A DNA stretch of 64,000 nt from Mycolicibacter sp. MU0102. Lineage in GTDB: Bacteria > Actinomycetota > Actinomycetes > Mycobacteriales > Mycobacteriaceae. The notes beneath the pieces were generated by a model. It had not been told where the DNA came from, searched no databases, and saw only the letters and a list, made by a program, of their open reading frames with translations. The position numbers and the translations under genes were made by a program. Of the stretch, positions 51,196 through 60,303 are shown piece by piece. The DNA is taken from assembly GCF_963378105.1 (NCBI RefSeq), contig NZ_OY726398.1, forward strand, positions 2,976,001 to 3,040,000, in the 5' to 3' direction. Each line of letters begins with the position of its first letter. Within the stretch, counting starts at the first letter, position 1.

Positions 51196-51375
51196 CTAAG
51201 TTTCTGAGAATTCTCTGTCAATCATTTTTCTCGAACATAAATAACCCCAGGTCACAGAGGGAGCATTTGGGATGACCTTGGGATTTGTTAGCAGTCAGTT
51301 CATTTGCACATAAGCTACTTTCAAGTAGCCTTTCGTTGCCGTGGCAGCCGTCACGCTTACGTAACTAGGAGACCA
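51196..51375 (+). promoter_or_regulatory. Leader region 1, duplicated upstream of both secreted paralogues
   Basis: The 30 bases at 51196-51225 match 54428-54457 at 29 positions, and the last 100 bases before the start match 54508-54607 closely, including a complete match of the 30 bases around AGGAGA. The distance from the first block to the ATG is exactly 180 bases in both. GCTACTT-TC-AAGTAGC (51313-51328) is a perfect hairpin. The 157 bases from 51039 to 51195 hold nothing recognised. Confidence 0.8.
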
Positions 51376-52407
51376 ATGCAACACTTTGCCCCCGCTCCGT
51401 GGGTCGCAGCAGGCGTCGCGCTCATCGGCGCCGGCGCCGTCGCCGCCACCCCGGTCACCGTTCCGCTGCCCGGCCTGACCGCTACGCACTCCGCTGTGGC
51501 ACTGACCGCTGACTTCGACCCGTTCGGCGCGTGGCAGGACGTCTTCGCCACCGCCAAGGACAACGCCAGCACGCTGTGGGACCACATGTCCGCGGTGCCG
51601 GGCGTCGCCGCCCAACAGCTGATCGCCGACCTCATGAATGGCACGTCGATCGACCCGCAAGCGGTCTTTGAGGCGATCGTGCAGCCCAACATGGCGACCG
51701 ACCTGCCGATGTCCCCGCTGCTGCTGAGCAACGACGCGCTGCAGGCACTGGTCACGCTGGTGATGCCCCAGTACATGCCCGAGGACTTCCCGCTCACCAC
51801 CGACGAGCTCACGCCGATTCTCTCCTTCCTGGCGTCACCCCTCAGCGGGGTGTTGATCGGCGCGATCGGCCCGTCGATCGCGCCGCTGGTGGCGCTGGGC
51901 AACAGCGTCAGCGAGATCAGCACCACGCTGTCCGGCGACGACCCGGACTGGACCGCGGCACTGCAGGACGTGGCCAACATCCCTGCCAACATGGTCGGCG
52001 GGCTCCTCAACGGGGCCACCCTCAACCTGGATGCGCTACTGCCCAGCCTGACCGAGGCCGGCCTGCTGCCCGCGGACCTGGACGTCACCGCGCTCAGCTA
52101 CACCTTCGGCGGGCTGCTGTCGCCCGGTGTCACCGGTACCGACGTCGAGGGCTTCATCAACGAGATCTCCGACGGCAGTTCGCCCGGTATCGGCGGCTCG
52201 ATCATCAACGGCCTCGGACTGACCACCGGTCTCATGGGCTTCCCGCTGGAGATTGAGGGTCAAGGCGTCGGACTGCTGGGCGCGTTCCAAAGCCTGCAGG
52301 AGATCATCGCCATGACGCTCGGCTGGGACGGCGTGGGCAGCCCCTTGGGCGACGAGGCCGACACCATCGCCTCGCTGGTGACCGACATCTTCGGCATCAG
52401 CGTGTAA
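51376..52407 (+). CDS. Secreted protein of the GjpA-like family, paralogue 1
   Basis: A 343-residue exported protein with signal peptide APAPWVAAGVALIGAGAVAATPV. The mature part has alternating hydrophobic stretches, PLSGVLIGAIGPSIAPLVALGNSV and DDPDWTAALQDVANIPANMVGGLLNGATL, and ends in an LGWDG motif; these blocks recur in the paralogue at 54608. Related mycobacterial and Gordonia proteins are annotated as GjpA porins; pore formation here is not shown. Start ATG at 51376 with AGGAGA. Confidence 0.75.
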   Translation: MQHFAPAPWVAAGVALIGAGAVAATPVTVPLPGLTATHSAVALTADFDPFGAWQDVFATAKDNASTLWDHMSAVPGVAAQQLIADLMNGTSIDPQAVFEAIVQPNMATDLPMSPLLLSNDALQALVTLVMPQYMPEDFPLTTDELTPILSFLASPLSGVLIGAIGPSIAPLVALGNSVSEISTTLSGDDPDWTAALQDVANIPANMVGGLLNGATLNLDALLPSLTEAGLLPADLDVTALSYTFGGLLSPGVTGTDVEGFINEISDGSSPGIGGSIINGLGLTTGLMGFPLEIEGQGVGLLGAFQSLQEIIAMTLGWDGVGSPLGDEADTIASLVTDIFGISV

Positions 52408-52422
52408 ATCCGGTCAACACAG

Positions 52423-52455
52423 AAGTGGCCCCCTGCACCGCGAAGGGGGCCACTT
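52423..52455 (+). terminator. Intrinsic terminator
   Basis: Twelve-base arms AAGTGGCCCCCT / AGGGGGCCACTT then TTTG, right after paralogue 1 and before the convergent phosphoesterase. Confidence 0.85.
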
Positions 52456-52468
52456 TTGCGTTGCGCGG

Positions 52469-54133
52469 TCAGTGCAGCGGATGGGCAAGCAGCAACTCGC
52501 AGTTGCGGTCCGCCACGGCGCCCAGACGGGCATCCTTGCGGTGCAGGTCGTTGTACGACAGCTCGCGATACAGGCTGGCCAGACCGGTGGGACTCAGATC
52601 GCTGGGATCCGCGGTGAACGGCGCCTGGGCCTCGACCAACGGGGTGAACAGACTCAGCGTGCCGTCGTGATTGTCGGTGACTTCGATGATCCTGGCCAGC
52701 TGCGGGTAGTCGATGTGGCTGGCCGTGTTGATCTCCCAGAAGCTCTGCTTCGGGGTGGGGCCCTTGTGCGGGATCATCTCGTTGGTGTGAGTGTGCCCAT
52801 TCACCCACGCGATCACGTTCGGCCGCTCCAGCAGTGCCGCGACGAGCGATGCGCCCGTATAGAGCTTCTCGCCGGGATGATTCGGATCCGGTAGGCCGAT
52901 GTTCATGGTCCGCGAGGTGTGGTGGCTGAACAGAATCACCAGCTGGTCTGGGTGCGCGTCGATCTGTTCGAGAACGAACCGCAACTGACTCTCGTTGATC
53001 GAGCCGGCCGACAGGCCAAGATCGTTGGTGGTGTTCATCGCGATACCGAGCACCCCGGTTGCCACCTGGAAGGTGTACCAGGTGGGCCCATCTGGATCGG
53101 TAAATCCATGCCCGACCGGTCCGGGACCGGTGATGGCGGGCTCGAAGTGCCGACGAACGTACTGGCTCAACGTGAATGGCATGCGTCGTTGATCCACCGT
53201 TGCAGGCAGGAACGGGCCGCCGGACTTGAGCTGCAGCAGGATCGGGACGAGCTGCGAGGGATCGGCGCACAGCGCCTTGGCGATGGCGATCGCCGAGGGA
53301 TCGCTATGCGGCAGATCGAATTTGATCGGCGAGGTGTACATCCAGTCCAGCAGACCGTTGGGAACGGTGCCGAGCAGCTGTTCATCGTGGTTGCCCACCA
53401 CCGAGTACCAGGGCATGCGCAGGCCCGGGCTGACATGCCCGGAAATCGCAGCAGAGAGAAAACCCGGAATCTGCTGAAATCCCTTGCCCTTGTAGCTATC
53501 CCAATAGGGCGACTCGGCCAGCCAGTAATCCGACGAGCCGTGCGCCTGCACCCCTTCATAGCGATCCGGTGCACCGGTGTTGGGGAAGATCGACCCGCCC
53601 GACATCACCGTCAGAAACCAGTCGAGTTCGATCAGCTCTTTGTTGTCGGTGTTGTCCCCGGTGGAGACCAAGCAATCGAATGGTCGGCCGGTGAACGGCC
53701 CGCCGGGAAGCGCGTTGAGCTGCTTCACCAGCGAGACCGCACCCTGGGTGGTCAAGGTCTCGTGCGGCCGGTAAGCCGAGGAGATGAACGGGTGGACGAA
53801 CTCGAACCGAGCCGGACTCTGCGCGTCGGTGAGGTGTAGATCGGTGACCTGGACGAACGCCGTCAACGCGGTGCGGGCCATCTCGCGCGCGGAGCCCGCG
53901 GTGGCCAGCTCTTGGCGGATGTACAACGGCCACCCGCTGCCGGCGACCAGCGGCCGATAGCCACCCGCTTGGGCCATGCCCGGCGTGCTGACCACATCCA
54001 AGGTGGTGCCGGTCGGATTCGACGCCAGCAGCGCCGCCGGTTCGGCATGCGCCACGCGGGAGCCCAAACCAGCGGCAGCGCCGACGGCAGCGGCCACTCC
54101 GGCCTGGAGGAAACTGCGACGGGACAGGCTCAC
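52469..54133 (-). CDS. Tat-exported metallophosphoesterase
   Basis: A 554-residue calcineurin-like phosphoesterase of the type that carries a Tat signal (SRRSFLQAGVAAAVGAAAG at residues 4-22). The metal ligands are in VTDLHLTD, VSTGDNTD, VVGNHDE, LFSHHTSRT and NGHTHTNE, the full set of five motifs. Substrate unknown. It is inserted on the opposite strand between two paralogous secreted-protein genes. Confidence 0.9.
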   Translation of the reverse strand: MSLSRRSFLQAGVAAAVGAAAGLGSRVAHAEPAALLASNPTGTTLDVVSTPGMAQAGGYRPLVAGSGWPLYIRQELATAGSAREMARTALTAFVQVTDLHLTDAQSPARFEFVHPFISSAYRPHETLTTQGAVSLVKQLNALPGGPFTGRPFDCLVSTGDNTDNKELIELDWFLTVMSGGSIFPNTGAPDRYEGVQAHGSSDYWLAESPYWDSYKGKGFQQIPGFLSAAISGHVSPGLRMPWYSVVGNHDEQLLGTVPNGLLDWMYTSPIKFDLPHSDPSAIAIAKALCADPSQLVPILLQLKSGGPFLPATVDQRRMPFTLSQYVRRHFEPAITGPGPVGHGFTDPDGPTWYTFQVATGVLGIAMNTTNDLGLSAGSINESQLRFVLEQIDAHPDQLVILFSHHTSRTMNIGLPDPNHPGEKLYTGASLVAALLERPNVIAWVNGHTHTNEMIPHKGPTPKQSFWEINTASHIDYPQLARIIEVTDNHDGTLSLFTPLVEAQAPFTADPSDLSPTGLASLYRELSYNDLHRKDARLGAVADRNCELLLAHPLH

Positions 54134-54427
54134 TACACCGGCACCGGATTCATCGGCGGTCGCGACACGATAGAGCGCATGACGCGAGACGCTATGAAAT
54201 CACCTAGAAAACAGCCACGGGAGTAATGGTTTTGTCTCAGGTTTGAGGCCCGCTCGGCCCCTTCCCGTTTCCAACCGGTGATTAACTACCGGCAGGTCCA
54301 GCCGGCGTCGGCCTGACCTCCGTCGGCTCACACCGGACGTGGATTCAACTCGGCCCGCGGGCCACGGAACGGTCTTCAACGCAACACTTCGGTCCACTAT
54401 CGAGGTTCGACGTTCCATTTCACGCTA
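54134..54427. other. Intergenic region without recognised element
   Basis: Between the divergent phosphoesterase and leader region 2. No gene, promoter or repeat was identified; it must contain the phosphoesterase promoter. Confidence 0.4.
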
Positions 54428-54607
54428 CTAAGTTTCTAAGAATTCTCTGTCAATCATCCGGTTGAGGTCGCGATACACCGGGATTGTCCAGGCAAAACAC
54501 GGGGCGACCTCGGATTTTGTTAGCGGCCAGTTCGCTTGCGCCTAACCTACTTTCAAGTAACCTTTCGTTGCCGTGGCAGTCGTCACGCTTACGTAACTAG
54601 GAGACCA
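54428..54607 (+). promoter_or_regulatory. Leader region 2, copy of leader region 1
   Basis: Same 5' block, same 180-base spacing and same 3' block as 51196-51375; the middle 55 bases are unrelated but of equal length. TTTGTTAGC and CAGTTC in front of a TAACCT hexamer are shared with TAAGCT in copy 1 and may be the promoter. Confidence 0.8.
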
Positions 54608-55693
54608 ATGCAACACCGTGCCCCCGCCCCCTGGGTCGCTGCAAGCGTCGCGCTCATCGGAGCCGGTGCAGTGGCCGCCACGACGGCCGTCGCTCCCCTG
54701 CCCGCCCGGCCGGCCCCGCACACCCATGCGGTGCAGCTGACGGCCAGCTGGGACGCCGTCTTGCAGACCGCCGAGGCCAACGCCACCGACATCTGGAACC
54801 ACTTCTCCGCGGCGCCGTTCGCGGGCCTGCAGCAGCAGCTGGCCAACCAGATCGGCTACATCCAGGGCCTGGCCGACGGCTCGCTGACCTTCGCCGACGT
54901 CAGCACGGACATTCAGAATCACCTGACGGCCCTGTTCGGCGCACCGGCGACCGATGACACCGCAGCCGTCCCCGGCGCCCTGTTCGGACCGTTCCTTCCC
55001 GAGGGCGGTGCCACCGACACGCTGTACCAATCGCTGGATGACGTCGTCAAGGCCACCGACGGGCTGCTCGCCGGCATCATCGATCACAGCACCCTGTTCG
55101 GGATGCTCACAGATGCGACCGTCTTGCCGGGCATCGTCGAATCCCTCGGTCTGGACGAGAGTGCGGTGCCCCTGGTTGCGGCGGTGTTGAACTTCGCCGG
55201 TTCCCCGCTGAGCGGTGTTTTGATCGGGCAGATCAGCACCATGCTCAGCCCGGTGCTGCAGGTCAACGAGGACCTCACCAACATCTCCGCGGCGCTGACC
55301 GGTGGTGACCCGGACTGGGACGCCGCACTGCAGAATCTGACCGACATGCCGGCCAACATCGTCAATGCCTATCTCAACGGCTACGGCGAGGTCGACCTGA
55401 TGCCGATCCTGGACCAGTTGGGGATCACCCTGCCCGCCCTGACCCTGCTCGACTTGCCCACATACATCACCGAGCTGAATCTGAACGTGGGCGGACTGCT
55501 CAGCTCGGGTGGCTCGATCTTCGACGTCATCGGTATGGGCGCCGGAACCGATGCGCTGGGCGAACCGATGGACCTCTTCAGCCTGCCGGGAGTCGCGGTC
55601 GGCCCGATCGCATCCATGGTGGAGTTCTCCCAGTCCATCGCGATGGCCCTCGGCTGGGACGGCAGCAGCGACATCCTGGACGGCCTGCTCTAA
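54608..55693 (+). CDS. Secreted protein of the GjpA-like family, paralogue 2
   Basis: A 361-residue paralogue of the protein at 51376: same signal peptide type (APAPWVAASVALIGAGAVAAT), FAGSPLSGVLIGQISTMLSP, GDPDWDAALQNLTDMPANIVNAYLNG and the C-terminal LGWDG. The N-terminal third has an insert (QIGYIQGLADGSLTFADVS) not in paralogue 1. Probably an envelope protein; porin function is only inferred from family annotation. Confidence 0.75.
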   Translation: MQHRAPAPWVAASVALIGAGAVAATTAVAPLPARPAPHTHAVQLTASWDAVLQTAEANATDIWNHFSAAPFAGLQQQLANQIGYIQGLADGSLTFADVSTDIQNHLTALFGAPATDDTAAVPGALFGPFLPEGGATDTLYQSLDDVVKATDGLLAGIIDHSTLFGMLTDATVLPGIVESLGLDESAVPLVAAVLNFAGSPLSGVLIGQISTMLSPVLQVNEDLTNISAALTGGDPDWDAALQNLTDMPANIVNAYLNGYGEVDLMPILDQLGITLPALTLLDLPTYITELNLNVGGLLSSGGSIFDVIGMGAGTDALGEPMDLFSLPGVAVGPIASMVEFSQSIAMALGWDGSSDILDGLL

Positions 55694-55718
55694 ATCGCTC
55701 CACCTCTAGATTGCTCAA

Positions 55719-55756
55719 CCGCACCGTGTGGCCCCCTCGGGGGTCACACGGTGCGG
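55719..55756 (+). terminator. Intrinsic terminator
   Basis: An 18-base stem (CCGCACCGTGTG with CACACGGTGCGG plus CCCCC with GGGGG) followed by CTTTTT ends paralogue 2. The next 230 bases hold no gene apart from a promoter-like pair and a short frame. Confidence 0.9.
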
Positions 55757-55862
55757 CTTTTTGGACCCGTGGTGGCTTTTCGTGACCGCTCGACGGCCTG
55801 TTCGACACCAGTTAGATCGCGCCATCGGGTCAGCACCAACCCGATCGGTTCTCACAGAAGTA

Positions 55863-55891
55863 TTACTGACTCCGCCCGGACGCCTTAAATA
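55863..55891 (+). promoter_or_regulatory. Promoter-like element of a possible small RNA
   Basis: TTACTG (55863-55868), a 17-base spacer and TAAATA (55886-55891) would start a transcript near 55898 that covers a 32-codon frame at 55992-56090 and ends against convergent gatB. Confidence 0.3.
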
Positions 55892-55991
55892 TCGGGCTTA
55901 CCTTGGGTTTCAACGGGTCGAAAGCAGTGACTTACGCAGAACGTCACCGCAGCCGCATACTCGCCCGACGAGCGAAAAGGATGACCACGCA

Positions 55992-56090
55992 ATGTTGATC
56001 GACTTTCGGTGGCTGCAGTTCATCTTCGACCACCGCGACCACCAGGGCTCGCGCCACCTTCCGCTGACTCGCCGCGCTACCGCCGGCTGA
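55992..56090 (+). CDS. Possible 32-residue peptide
   Basis: An ATG at 55992 opens a frame reading MLIDFRWLQFIF, then DHRDHQGSRHL and a basic end. AAAAGGA lies about 14 bases upstream, slightly far. It has its own promoter-like element and is not in a leader of a same-strand gene. No family recognised; could be chance. Confidence 0.35.
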   Translation: MLIDFRWLQFIFDHRDHQGSRHLPLTRRATAG

Positions 56091-56102
56091 GGCAGCCAGG
56101 GA

Positions 56103-57608
56103 CTACCCGCCGCAGGCGGCCAGCACCAATTCCCGCACCCGGGCGGCGTCGGCCTGACCCTTGGTGGCTTTCATGACCGCACCGACGATGGCGCCGGCGG
56201 CCTGCACCTTGCCACCCCGAATCTTCTCGGCCACATCGGGATTGGCAGCTAGGGCTTCGTCGATCGCCGCTTGGATAACCGAGTCGTCACGCACCACGAC
56301 GAGGCCCCGGTCGGCCATCACCTGGGCGGGCTCCCCCTCGCCGGCGAGCACCCCTTCGACCACCTGCCGGGCCAGCTTGTTGGACAGCTCGCCCGATTCC
56401 ACCAGAGCCACCACGGCAGCCACCTGCTCGGGCGTGATCGCCAGGGCATCGAGTTCGACACCGGCCTCGTTGGCCTTCTGCACCAGGAAGTTTCCCCACC
56501 AGGCCCGGGCCGCCTCGCTGGATGCTCCGGCCGACACGGTGGCGGACACCAACTCGACCGCTCCCGCGTTGACCAGGTCGCGCATCACCTCATCGGAGAC
56601 GCCCCACTCGTCCTGAATCTTCTTGCGCGACAGCCACGGCAGCTCCGGGATGGTGCCGCGCAGCTGATCGACCCATTCCGCGCTCGGCGCCACCGGCTCC
56701 AGGTCCGGCTCGGGAAAGTAGCGGTAGTCCTCCGCGGTCTCTTTGGCTCGCCCCGGGCTGGTGTAGCCGGCTTCGTGGAAGTGCCGGGTCTCCTGAACGA
56801 CGGTGCCGCCGCCGGTCAGCACCGCGCCTTGGCGTCGCATCTCGTAGCTCACCGCCACCTCGACACTCTTGAGCGAGTTAACGTTCTTGGTCTCGGTTCG
56901 GGTGCCGAATTCGGCTGCCCCGGTGGGCTTCAGCGACACGTTGGCGTCGCAGCGCATCGAACCCTGGTCCATCCGCACGTCCGAAACGTCCAAGGCCCGC
57001 AGCAGATCCCGCAGCGCCGTCACATAAGCCCGAGCGATCTGCGGTGCACGTTCAGCTGCCCCGGTGATCGGTTTGGTGACGATCTCGATCAGCGGCACGC
57101 CCGCCCGGTTGTAGTCGACCAGGGATTCGCTGGCGCCCTCGATGCGACCGGTGTCGCTGCCCACGTGGGTGAGCTTGCCGGTGTCCTCCTCCATGTGGGC
57201 GCGCTCGATGTCCACCCGCCATACCGACCCGTCTTCCAGCGGCACGTCCAGGTAACCGTTGAATGCGATCGGCTCGTCGTACTGGGAGATCTGGTAGTTC
57301 TTCGGCTGGTCGGGATAGAAGTAGTTCTTCCGGGCGAACCGGCACCAGGAGGCTATCTCGCAGTTCAGCGCCAGCCCGATCCGGATCGCCGATTCGACCG
57401 CGGCGGCATTGAGCACCGGCAGCGAACCGGGCAGTCCCAGACACACCGGGCACACCTGGGTGTTGGGTTCGGCACCGAACTCGGTCGAGCATCCGCAGAA
57501 CATCTTGGTGGCCGTAGACAGCTCGACGTGCACTTCCAGGCCCAGCACGGGGTCGAAGCGGGCGATGACGTCGTCGTAATCGAGCAGTTCAGCGACAGCA
57601 GCGGTCAT
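56103..57608 (-). CDS. gatB: Aspartyl/glutamyl-tRNA amidotransferase subunit B
   Basis: The 501-residue tRNA-binding and kinase subunit of GatCAB, which turns Glu-tRNA(Gln) into Gln-tRNA(Gln) (and Asp-tRNA(Asn)). Signatures: LGLEVHVELSTATKMFC, the zinc cysteines CGCSTEF and CPVCLGLPG, FYPDQPKNYQISQYDEP and GVPLIEIVTKP, then the C-terminal YqeY-like domain. ATG at 57608. It is separated from gatCA by four genes, as in M. tuberculosis. Confidence 0.97.
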   Translation of the reverse strand: MTAAVAELLDYDDVIARFDPVLGLEVHVELSTATKMFCGCSTEFGAEPNTQVCPVCLGLPGSLPVLNAAAVESAIRIGLALNCEIASWCRFARKNYFYPDQPKNYQISQYDEPIAFNGYLDVPLEDGSVWRVDIERAHMEEDTGKLTHVGSDTGRIEGASESLVDYNRAGVPLIEIVTKPITGAAERAPQIARAYVTALRDLLRALDVSDVRMDQGSMRCDANVSLKPTGAAEFGTRTETKNVNSLKSVEVAVSYEMRRQGAVLTGGGTVVQETRHFHEAGYTSPGRAKETAEDYRYFPEPDLEPVAPSAEWVDQLRGTIPELPWLSRKKIQDEWGVSDEVMRDLVNAGAVELVSATVSAGASSEAARAWWGNFLVQKANEAGVELDALAITPEQVAAVVALVESGELSNKLARQVVEGVLAGEGEPAQVMADRGLVVVRDDSVIQAAIDEALAANPDVAEKIRGGKVQAAGAIVGAVMKATKGQADAARVRELVLAACGG

Positions 57609-57645
57609 GGCGCAAAGTCTAGGTGACCCCCTCAACCAGACTTGG

Positions 57646-58314
57646 TCACACCGGCCAGTCCTCCATCCGGTAGGCGGCGTCGAAGAACATCCATTCATAC
57701 CGGGCGGCGGTGTGGAAATGCCGGCGCATCAGCTCCCACTCCGCTGCCGGCAGATGTGTACCGATGCGGTCGGTGACGGCGAGCACCGCCTCGACCACCG
57801 CCTGATACTCCTGGCCCGCGTAGGTATCGATCCAGCGCTGGAACAGCGGCTCCGGTGAGCCGTGGCGCTGCAGGTGCTCGCCCACCCGGGCGTAGACCCA
57901 GTAGCAGGGCAGCACGGCGGCGACGGCCTCGGCGTAGGAACCGGATGCGGTGACCGCCAGCAGATAGCTGGTGTAGGCCTGGGTCGTCGGGGCGATCGGC
58001 AATGCGGCGGCAGCTTCGACGTCGAGCCCCAGATCCGCCAGCAGGCCGGCATGCAGCTCGGCCTCGGCGGTGATCGCCGCGCCGGCGTGCTCGGCGAACA
58101 TCGTCAGCTCCGACTCGATCGGCGCCTTGGCCGCGCAGATCGCCAGTGCCCGCGCATAGCCGCGCAGGTAGTGCGCGTCCTGTACCAGGTAGTAGCGAAA
58201 CTGGTTGCGCCCCAAGGTTCCCTTGGTCAACCCGGTGACGAACGGGTGCTCGCAGATCTGCCGGTAGATGCCGTCGATATGCGCCCACAACCGCTCACGG
58301 TTCCGCTCGGTCAT
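57646..58314 (-). CDS. tenA: TenA-family thiaminase II / aminopyrimidine aminohydrolase
   Basis: A 222-residue all-helical protein of the TenA fold: HPFVTGLTKGTLGRNQFRYYLVQDAHYL near the start, catalytic cysteine in LPCYWVYARVGEHL (about residue 135) and the C-terminal EWMFFDAAYRMEDWP. TenA salvages degraded thiamine pyrimidine. Together with thiL in this window it serves thiamine supply. Single gene on the minus strand. Confidence 0.92.
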   Translation of the reverse strand: MTERNRERLWAHIDGIYRQICEHPFVTGLTKGTLGRNQFRYYLVQDAHYLRGYARALAICAAKAPIESELTMFAEHAGAAITAEAELHAGLLADLGLDVEAAAALPIAPTTQAYTSYLLAVTASGSYAEAVAAVLPCYWVYARVGEHLQRHGSPEPLFQRWIDTYAGQEYQAVVEAVLAVTDRIGTHLPAAEWELMRRHFHTAARYEWMFFDAAYRMEDWPV

Positions 58315-58351
58315 ACCTCACGGTAGGTGACACCGCCCTAGACTGTGCCCC

Positions 58352-58738
58352 ATGCCCGACCGCAACGTACTGGGCGGCCCGCTGGAGCCGTGCGGCAGCG
58401 ACCCGATCACCGGCTTCTACCGCGACGGCTGTTGCTCGTCAGGGCCCGAGGACATCGGGCTGCACACGATTTGCGCCGTCGTCACCGGCGAATTCCTGGA
58501 ACACCAGCGCTCGATCGGCAACGACCTGTCCACGCCGATGCCGGCCTACCGGTTCCCTGGGCTGGTTCCAGGCGATCGCTGGTGCGTCACCGCGCTGAAC
58601 TGGTTGCGCGCCCACCGCGACGGCTGCGCCGCACCCGTGGTGCTGGCCGCCACCCATGAACGCACCCTGGAAGTGGTCGCGCTGGAGGTACTGGCCGACT
58701 ACGCCGTCGACGTGCCCGACGACCCGAGTGACCTGTGA
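58352..58738 (+). CDS. DUF2237 protein
   Basis: A 128-residue protein with the DUF2237 hallmarks NVLGGPLEPC, TGFYRDGCCSSGPEDIGLHTICAVVT, FLEHQRSIGNDLSTP and PGDRWCVTALNWLRA. Conserved cysteines suggest metal or redox chemistry, but the role is unknown. Divergent from tenA by 37 bases. Confidence 0.85.
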   Translation: MPDRNVLGGPLEPCGSDPITGFYRDGCCSSGPEDIGLHTICAVVTGEFLEHQRSIGNDLSTPMPAYRFPGLVPGDRWCVTALNWLRAHRDGCAAPVVLAATHERTLEVVALEVLADYAVDVPDDPSDL

Positions 58739-58761
58739 CCGATGATCGCCGACCGCCCTAA

Positions 58762-59106
58762 CTACTGCTGCTGCTGGCGCCGCTTGACGTACAAGACGAA
58801 TTCCTCGACCAACACACCGTCTTCGGGACAGTCGGCAATCACCGACCCTGCCAGCAGTCGCCCGGTCTGATCCTCCGGCAGACCGCTGGTCGCCAAGATG
58901 TGATCGACCGCGTGCCGGACTCCCGCCAGATTCGGCTGGTCGTTGATCAATGCGCAGACATCGCCACCGTGGTCGGTGACGTAATCGCCGATCAGGTCAC
59001 CGCTGGCGTGGGCCGGTATCGACAGCACCAGCCCCATCGGCAGACCGCACAGCACCGCCGCAGACAACGCCATCTTCCCCATACCCCACCCCCAGCCTTT
59101 AGCCAA
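58762..59106 (-). CDS. Secreted DUF732-type protein
   Basis: A 114-residue exported protein: signal peptide to about residue 35 (MALSAAVLCGLPMGLVLSIPAHASG), then a small helical domain with two cysteines (GGDVCALIND, VIADCPEDG) that probably form a disulfide, the DUF732 pattern common in mycobacteria. Ends in a glutamine run. Start at 59106 or at the internal ATG 33 bases later. Confidence 0.75.
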   Translation of the reverse strand: MAKGWGWGMGKMALSAAVLCGLPMGLVLSIPAHASGDLIGDYVTDHGGDVCALINDQPNLAGVRHAVDHILATSGLPEDQTGRLLAGSVIADCPEDGVLVEEFVLYVKRRQQQQ

Positions 59107-59174
59107 TCAGGCAACACGAAGCACAACTTCACCATTGTGAGGCCATTTCGCCACGTTGTCACGCCACACGCGGG

Positions 59175-60206
59175 TCAGCCGAAGAACGCCGCCGCATCGT
59201 CGTAGCGGCTCTGCGGCACCACTTTGAGCTGTCGAACCGCGTCGGCCAACGCCACCCTGCCGATCTCCTGGCCACGCAGTGACACCATCATTCCGTATTC
59301 GCCGGCGTGGGCGGCATCCGCGGCGTTGACCCCGAATCGAGTCGCGAGCACGCGATCGTAGGCGGTCGGGGTGCCGCCACGCTGCACGTGGCCCAGCACC
59401 GTGGTGCGGACTTCCTTCTTGACGCGCCTTTCGATTTCGACAGCCAGCTGGGCGGCAACACCGGTGAACCGCTCGTGGCCGAACTCGTCGACGCCGCCGG
59501 CCCGTAGCTCCATGGAGCCGGCAGCGGGCTTGGCGCCTTCGGCGACGACGCAGATGAAGTGCGAGGACCCGTGCTGGAAGCGCTGCTTGACCAGCCGGCA
59601 CACCTCTTCTACGTCGAAGGGTTGTTCGGGAATCAGCGTCATGTGGGCACCGGTGGCCAGGCCCGCGCTCAGCGCAATCCAGCCGGCGTGGCGACCCATC
59701 ACCTCGACCAGCATCACCCGCTGGTGAGATTCGGCGGTGGAGTGCAGCCGGTCGATGGCGTCGGTGGCCACTTGCAGCGCGGTGTCGTGGCCGAACGTGA
59801 CGTCGGTGCAGTCGATGTCGTTGTCGATGGTCTTGGGCACCCCGACCACCGGGACGTTCTCCTGCGACAACCAGTGCGCCGCAGTCAAGGTGCCCTCACC
59901 CCCGATCGGGATAAGCACGTCGATGCCGTTGTCATCGAGGGTCTGCTTCACCTGGTCCAGGCCGGCGCGCAACTTGTCGGGGTTCACCCGGGCGGTCCCG
60001 AGCATGGTGCCACCCTTGGCCAGCAGCCGGTCGTTGCGGTCGTCGTTGGCCAGCTGGATTCGCCGGTTCTCCAACAGGCCACGCCAGCCGTCTTGGAATC
60101 CGACCACCGTGGAGCCATAGCGGGCGTCGCAGGTGCGCACCACCGCCCTGATCACCGCGTTCAATCCGGGACAGTCGCCGCCGCCGGTGAGCACTCCGAT
60201 CCGCAT
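59175..60206 (-). CDS. pfkA: 6-phosphofructokinase
   Basis: The 343-residue enzyme has the ATP loop LTGGGDCPGLNAVIRA, GGEGTL in place of the common GGDGS, the catalytic PKTIDNDIDCTDVTFGHDTA and substrate residues MGRHAGWIAL. A glycine follows the acidic residue in GGEG (ATP type rather than PPi type), while the lysine in PKTIDND is shared with PPi enzymes, the usual actinobacterial mix. ATG at 60206 is preferred (MRIGVLTGGG); 60215 is also in frame. Confidence 0.95.
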   Translation of the reverse strand: MRIGVLTGGGDCPGLNAVIRAVVRTCDARYGSTVVGFQDGWRGLLENRRIQLANDDRNDRLLAKGGTMLGTARVNPDKLRAGLDQVKQTLDDNGIDVLIPIGGEGTLTAAHWLSQENVPVVGVPKTIDNDIDCTDVTFGHDTALQVATDAIDRLHSTAESHQRVMLVEVMGRHAGWIALSAGLATGAHMTLIPEQPFDVEEVCRLVKQRFQHGSSHFICVVAEGAKPAAGSMELRAGGVDEFGHERFTGVAAQLAVEIERRVKKEVRTTVLGHVQRGGTPTAYDRVLATRFGVNAADAAHAGEYGMMVSLRGQEIGRVALADAVRQLKVVPQSRYDDAAAFFG

Positions 60207-60238
60207 AGTGCCCATCTTGCCGGGTCGCCCACCCCGAG

Positions 60239-60303
60239 GCTGTAATTAGCGAGAGCTCCACTCGAACTTTTCCGCGCCAACGACAGGCTCGGCGAGTTAC
60301 AGC
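60239..60303 (-). terminator. Imperfect hairpin after gatA
   Basis: GCTGTAATTAGCGAGAGC (60239-60256) and GCTCGGCGAGTTACAGC (60287-60303) pair at most positions. It overlaps the last codons of gatA and precedes pfkA, so it could terminate the gatCA transcript. Confidence 0.4.
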
